Below are positions 46,632 to 50,327 of a stretch of 50,327 bases of DNA, in pieces. The notes beneath the pieces are model-generated. The model was given only the letters and a program-made list of their open reading frames with translations, made no database searches and was not told the DNA's origin. Position numbers and translations under genes: made by a program. Position 1 is the first letter of the stretch. Each line of letters opens with the position of its first letter. Where the stretch lies: assembly GCF_011050055.1 (NCBI RefSeq), contig NZ_DRGM01000208.1:1-50327 (forward strand), read 5' to 3'. The stretch comes from Pseudoalteromonas prydzensis (GTDB lineage: Bacteria; Pseudomonadota; Gammaproteobacteria; Enterobacterales; Alteromonadaceae).

Positions 46632-47222
46632 CTAAGTTTTTAGTTGTATTTTGCCATCTTTAACTAAAATGCAGTCCATACCACCAGCCTGAGCTGCTTG
46701 ATAGCCTATTTGCGTATCTTCAAACACCACACAATTTTGTGGTTGTATGCCGATTTGTTTAGCAACGCTTAAAAATGTTTCTGGGTGTGGTTTACCGTGG
46801 CGCACATCGCTGGCAGTGACCAATGCATCAATTTTATCAATTAACCCAGTTTGAGTTAGATGGTCAATGGCATGCGCACGGTCCGCGCCAGTACCCACCC
46901 CAATAGGCATTTTGCCATGGTAATAGTTTAATATATCGACTGTCTCAGTAATGATTTTTGGTTGCTGGTTTAAGCCTAACCAAAATTGCTGTTTTTGCTG
47001 TGCAATTTCATCCGCGTTATGACTAAGGCCATATTTTTCATTAAGAATATCAACAGTAGCAAGCGTTGGCACGCCACCTAAACTGTACATATAATCGTAG
47101 TCAAACGGATAACCAAATGCATGACAGGTCAGCTCCCATGCTTGCAAATGCCCACCCATCGAGTCGATAAGCGTGCCATCCATATCAAAAATAATGCCTT
47201 GGTATTTTGTGAGATCGAGCAT
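46632..47222 (-). CDS. HAD-family sugar phosphatase/phosphoglucomutase-like protein
   Basis: About 196 residues. HAD motif I is FDMDGTLID (nucleophile and acid Asp), motif II lies near VGTGADRA, the Lys is in RHGKPHPETF, and motif IV is VVFEDTQIGYQAA. The cap is helical, as in YqaB/YniC and beta-phosphoglucomutase-like proteins. It probably removes phosphate from a sugar phosphate, perhaps to relieve accumulation of arabinose-pathway intermediates (inference). I chose the ATG at 47220-47222 because TTGGAG precedes it; an in-frame TTG 11 codons upstream lacks a site. It follows araA after a strong hairpin. Confidence 0.85.
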   Translation of the reverse strand: MLDLTKYQGIIFDMDGTLIDSMGGHLQAWELTCHAFGYPFDYDYMYSLGGVPTLATVDILNEKYGLSHNADEIAQQKQQFWLGLNQQPKIITETVDILNYYHGKMPIGVGTGADRAHAIDHLTQTGLIDKIDALVTASDVRHGKPHPETFLSVAKQIGIQPQNCVVFEDTQIGYQAAQAGGMDCILVKDGKIQLKT

Positions 47223-47239
47223 CTGTACTCCAAAGTCTG

Positions 47240-47276
47240 AGAAAACAAAAGCCAACTTTACTATAAAGTTGGCTTA
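47240..47276 (-). terminator. Terminator-like hairpin after araA
   Basis: AAGCCAACTTTA (47249-47260) pairs perfectly with TAAAGTTGGCTT (47264-47275) around CTA. On the minus strand TTTTGTTTTC follows. It should end the araBDA transcript or limit read-through into the HAD gene 18 bases further on. Confidence 0.85.
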
Positions 47277-47309
47277 TTTAGTTAACTTAGATCACGACTG
47301 TATAGCTGA

Positions 47310-48809
47310 TTATAAGCCGCGCTTTAACATGTAATACGCTGCATTATGACGTAGTTCTGTTTTGAAACCACGGATGTTGGTATCAGCATCGATAATCATG
47401 GTTTCAACACCTGCCATTTCAGCAAAATCAACAATCATATCGGTTGTAACCGCTTGGCTGTATGCAGTGTGGTGTGCACCACCGGCATGGATCCACGCAG
47501 CAGACGCTACTGATAGGTTAGGTTTTGGTTCCCACAATGCTGACGCCACTGGTAAGTGTGGTAATTCAGCAGGTGGTGTTACCGTGTCTACTTCGTTAAT
47601 TAAGATACGGAAACGGTTACCCATATCAATTGGTGAAACGTTAATTGCCGCACCGGCTTTAGCAGTAAACAATAAACGGCCCACATCACATTTCACACCA
47701 ATGGTGTGCGTATGAACTTCAAGGCGTGGTTTTTGCGCAGCAATTGATGGACATACTTCTAACATGTGAGCACCCAATACTTGGTCGGTATCACCCATGT
47801 TATAAGTGTAGTCTTCCATAAATGAACAACCGCCTTCACGGCCTTCACCCATTACTTTCATGATGCGTACCATAGCGGCTGTTTTCCAGTCACCTTCGCC
47901 ACCATAGCCATAGCCTTTCGCCATTAAGCGCTGCGTTGCAAGTCCTGGTAAACCAGAAAGTCCTGATAAATCTTCAAAACAGTTAGTGAATGCTTTAAAG
48001 CCACCTTTTTCTAAAAAGCGCTCCATACCAAGCTCTAAACGTGCTTCGTTGCGTAGCATCGAGACTTTGTAGTCATCTTGTAGCGTTTCATCACTTACCA
48101 CATAATCAGTTTTGTATACTTCAAGCTGCGCATCTACTTCGGCATCAGTGACGGTATCAACAACTTTAACTAGCTCCGCAACGCCAAAGGCATGTACTTC
48201 ATAACCAAAGGTGATTTGTGCAGAAACCTTGTTACCTTCAGTAACCGCAACTTGACGCATGTTATCGCCAAAACGTGCCACTTTAAGTGTTTGGCTTTCA
48301 GCCCAACCTTTAGCAGCGCGACACCAATCATCAATTTGCTTTTGCACGTCAGCACGTTGCCAGTGACCTGCCACTACTTTACGCTCTTTGCGCATAACAG
48401 TACCAATAAAACCAAACTCACGGTCACCGTGGGCACTTTGGTGGGTATTCATGTAGTTCATATCAATTTCAGACCACGGTAACGCGGCATTAAATTGTGT
48501 ATGAAGGTGTAACCATGGCTTACGTAACTCGTTTAAACCAGCAATCCACATTTTCGCTGGTGAGAACGTATGCATCCACAATACGAGGCCCACACAGTTA
48601 GGGTCTGTGTTTGCGGCTTGGCACACGGCATGAATTTCTTCAGGCGTTTTCACCGTTGGTTTACACACTAGATTAACCGGTAAATTAGCTTCGCTATTTA
48701 AACCAGCAACAATTGCAGCGCTATTATCTGCAACGGTATTTAACACTTTTGGGCCATATAAATGTTGTGACCCAGTTACAAACCAAACTTCTTTCATTGA
48801 TGACGGCAT
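47310..48809 (-). CDS. araA: L-arabinose isomerase
   Basis: About 499 residues, the usual AraA length. It converts L-arabinose to L-ribulose with Mn2+. Signatures: [14 protein letters not shown] at the start, [16 protein letters not shown], the [19 protein letters not shown] loop, [28 protein letters not shown] and [13 protein letters not shown], which carry the metal-binding Glu and His residues. I chose the ATG at 48807-48809 because AGAGGA lies 8 bases before it; an 18-codon extension upstream overlaps araD and looks unrelated. It is third in araB-araD-araA. Confidence 0.97.
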   Translation of the reverse strand: MPSSMKEVWFVTGSQHLYGPKVLNTVADNSAAIVAGLNSEANLPVNLVCKPTVKTPEEIHAVCQAANTDPNCVGLVLWMHTFSPAKMWIAGLNELRKPWLHLHTQFNAALPWSEIDMNYMNTHQSAHGDREFGFIGTVMRKERKVVAGHWQRADVQKQIDDWCRAAKGWAESQTLKVARFGDNMRQVAVTEGNKVSAQITFGYEVHAFGVAELVKVVDTVTDAEVDAQLEVYKTDYVVSDETLQDDYKVSMLRNEARLELGMERFLEKGGFKAFTNCFEDLSGLSGLPGLATQRLMAKGYGYGGEGDWKTAAMVRIMKVMGEGREGGCSFMEDYTYNMGDTDQVLGAHMLEVCPSIAAQKPRLEVHTHTIGVKCDVGRLLFTAKAGAAINVSPIDMGNRFRILINEVDTVTPPAELPHLPVASALWEPKPNLSVASAAWIHAGGAHHTAYSQAVTTDMIVDFAEMAGVETMIIDADTNIRGFKTELRHNAAYYMLKRGL

Positions 48810-48831
48810 ATATAAATTCCTCTTGTACTTG

Positions 48832-49533
48832 TTAGCCACGGTTACTTTGGCCGTAGTAGGCATCTTTACCGTGTTTTCTTAAATAATGTTTATCCATCAC
48901 AGACTTCTTAAGCGCACCGGCATTTTGATCAAGCGTGCGAGTTAAATAAGCCATGCGAGCAATTTCTTCTAGTAACGCTGCGTGATACACAGACTGCGCA
49001 GCATCTTTGCCCCACGTAAACGGTGCATGTCCTGCCACAATTACCATAGGTGCTGCTTTTGGGTCGCGATCTTTATACGCATCGGTAATTTGAATACCGG
49101 TCTCAAGCTCATAGTCACCATTTACTTGCGCATCGGTAAGCTCACGTGTGCAGGTAATGTCACCGTGAACATAATCAGCATGAGTGGTACCAAAACACGG
49201 AATACTCTGCTTTGCTTGTGCCCATGCCGTGGCATAAGTTGAATGGGTATGGGTAACGCCACCAATTTCATTAAAATGACGATACAGATGAATATGGGTT
49301 TTGGTGTCTGAAGACGGACGCATGCTGCCCTCAACAATGTTGTTCTGTAAATCAACAATCACCATGTCTTCTGCTTTCATTTGGTCATACGACACACCAC
49401 TTGGTTTAATGGCAATCACGCCTTTATCACGGTCGATTTGCGATACATTACCAAAGGTATATATCACCAAACCACGACGTTGTAGTTCCATATTGGCTTC
49501 GAATACTTCGCGCTTTAATTCTGTATAGCTCAT
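48832..49533 (-). CDS. araD: L-ribulose-5-phosphate 4-epimerase
   Basis: 233 residues. A class II aldolase-fold zinc enzyme that turns L-ribulose 5-phosphate into D-xylulose 5-phosphate. [20 protein letters not shown] and [15 protein letters not shown] open the phosphate/active site. Likely residues are D76, H95 and H97 ([14 protein letters not shown]) and H169 ([12 protein letters not shown]), close to E. coli D76, H95, H97 and H171. Its ATG overlaps the araB stop (ATGA), so the two are translationally coupled. The stop is 22 bases before the araA start. Confidence 0.97.
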   Translation of the reverse strand: MSYTELKREVFEANMELQRRGLVIYTFGNVSQIDRDKGVIAIKPSGVSYDQMKAEDMVIVDLQNNIVEGSMRPSSDTKTHIHLYRHFNEIGGVTHTHSTYATAWAQAKQSIPCFGTTHADYVHGDITCTRELTDAQVNGDYELETGIQITDAYKDRDPKAAPMVIVAGHAPFTWGKDAAQSVYHAALLEEIARMAYLTRTLDQNAGALKKSVMDKHYLRKHGKDAYYGQSNRG

Positions 49534-50327
49534 GCTTTTGCTCCATCAACATACTGTGCTAGCGCTTGGTAGTTAGCGTATAGCTCGTTATAGACAGCAA
49601 CCCGCTCTGGGTTTGGTAGGTATTGATGACATACAGCAGACGCCATCACTTGCTGGGCATCAGCAACCGTCGCATATTCACCGGCAGCCACTGCAGCCAT
49701 AATGGCAGCGCCAAGTGCACAGCTTTGCTCACTTTCTAGTACGTCAATTGGGCAGTTCCATACATCTGCACAGGTCTGCATTACGTAATCTGATTTTTTC
49801 GAAATACCGCCAATCACCACCACTGATTCAATTGGCACGCCTTCACTTTGAAAACGCTCAGTAATAGCGCGAGCGCCAAAGGCCGTCGCCTCAACTAATG
49901 CTTTAAAGAACTGCGGCGCATCAGTGCCCATTTTCATGCCCGTCATGGCCATTGCTACGCTTTGATCTGCATCAGGTGTGCGACGACCGTTGACCCAGTC
50001 AAGTGCCGTTACATCGGTATTTTTAACCGGTAGTGCACTGGCAGCTTTAGATAGTTCAACTAAAATCGAGTCTTCAATTTTGTTGATCAAGCTTTGTTCA
50101 ACATCGTTTAAATTTGTTAACTGGCGAGTTGGCCACAGCATCAGGTTTTTAAACCATGCGTATAAATCGCCAAACGCAGATTGCCCCGCTTCAAGGCCAA
50201 TCATGCCTGGAATAACCGAACCATCCACTTGGCCACAAATGCCTTTTACACACGTATCGCCAAGTTGTTGTTTTGAAGTAACAGTAATATCACAGGTAGA
50301 AGTACCCATTACTTTAGTCAGTACACC
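49530..50327 (-). CDS. araB: Ribulokinase, C-terminal part (runs off the window)
   Basis: At least 265 residues of a FGGY kinase, open to the window edge; the true start lies outside. TKVMGTSTCDITV, CGQVDGSVIPGMIGLEAGQS and FGDLYAWFKNL are AraB signatures. VVIGGISKKSDYVMQTCADV and LESEQSCALGAAIMAAVAAG form the C-terminal ATP-binding block. It phosphorylates L-ribulose. It is the upstream partner of araD with a 4-base overlap. The araB promoter is not in the window, so its control by the locus box cannot be judged. Confidence 0.96.
   Translation of the reverse strand, partial: GVLTKVMGTSTCDITVTSKQQLGDTCVKGICGQVDGSVIPGMIGLEAGQSAFGDLYAWFKNLMLWPTRQLTNLNDVEQSLINKIEDSILVELSKAASALPVKNTDVTALDWVNGRRTPDADQSVAMAMTGMKMGTDAPQFFKALVEATAFGARAITERFQSEGVPIESVVVIGGISKKSDYVMQTCADVWNCPIDVLESEQSCALGAAIMAAVAAGEYATVADAQQVMASAVCHQYLPNPERVAVYNELYANYQALAQYVDGAKA

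Noticed and set aside
48810..48863. An 18-codon N-terminal extension of araA
   Set aside because: It overlaps the end of araD and has no family similarity. The ATG at 48807-48809 has a proper AGAGGA site.

Overview
The window looks like the chromosome of a marine gammaproteobacterium of the Alteromonadales type (Pseudoalteromonas, Alteromonas or a relative; the genus cannot be fixed from this window). The signs are moderate to low GC, paired sugar TonB-dependent receptors, lipoprotein glycosidases, sodium-coupled sugar symporters and a type I-F CRISPR repeat. No transposase, tRNA or rRNA was seen.

Region 1 (1 to about 9.5 kb, all read leftward) is a defence block. A CRISPR array with a type I-F repeat runs off the left edge. 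Upstream of it lie cas6f, cas5fv, cas7fv, a cas2-3 fusion and cas1. Csy1/Cas8f and canonical Csy2 are absent, and the five-gene order is that of the minimal subtype I-F2 (I-Fv) known from Shewanella putrefaciens. All key motifs look intact. Further upstream are a wHTH-WYL regulator of the BrxR/CapW kind and a J-domain protein with an internal HPD motif.

Region 2 (about 9.5 to 50.3 kb) is one large L-arabinose, arabinan and pectin side-chain utilisation locus. It opens with a leftward gntR - SDR dehydrogenase - TauE/SafE permease - SMP-30 lactonase operon, which looks like an oxidative sugar branch. Divergent from it are an SSS symporter, a DUF4861-GH105 lipoprotein and a BNR propeller enzyme. 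The last two appear to be one polypeptide split by a frameshift in an A8 run. Next come a GH43 exo-type arabinofuranosidase, a GH43 endo-arabinanase, and a GPH symporter - GH127/146 - FKBP operon. Two paralogous TonB-dependent receptors follow, then another GH43 and a 1141-residue modular GH43 lipoprotein. Two exported esterases come next, probably for acyl or feruloyl groups. After a coiled-coil protein, a chemoreceptor and a Ca2+/cation antiporter come a GH43-ricin lipoprotein, an aldose 1-epimerase, a HAD phosphatase and the araB-araD-araA operon. araB runs off the right edge.

Working model: the modular GH43 and endo-arabinanase cut arabinan, and the esterases remove acyl groups. The two receptors import oligomers. 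Periplasmic GH43 and GH127 enzymes release L-arabinose, and the symporters carry it across the inner membrane. AraA/AraB/AraD then convert it to D-xylulose 5-phosphate. GH105 and BNR suggest the polymer also carries rhamnose, glucuronate or unsaturated uronate caps, as in arabinogalactan or rhamnogalacturonan I.

A recurring box, ATTGTATnATA or its reverse complement, lies in front of most transcription units of the locus. It includes three exact copies of TATAATACAAT and is a good candidate for the operator of the local GntR regulator.
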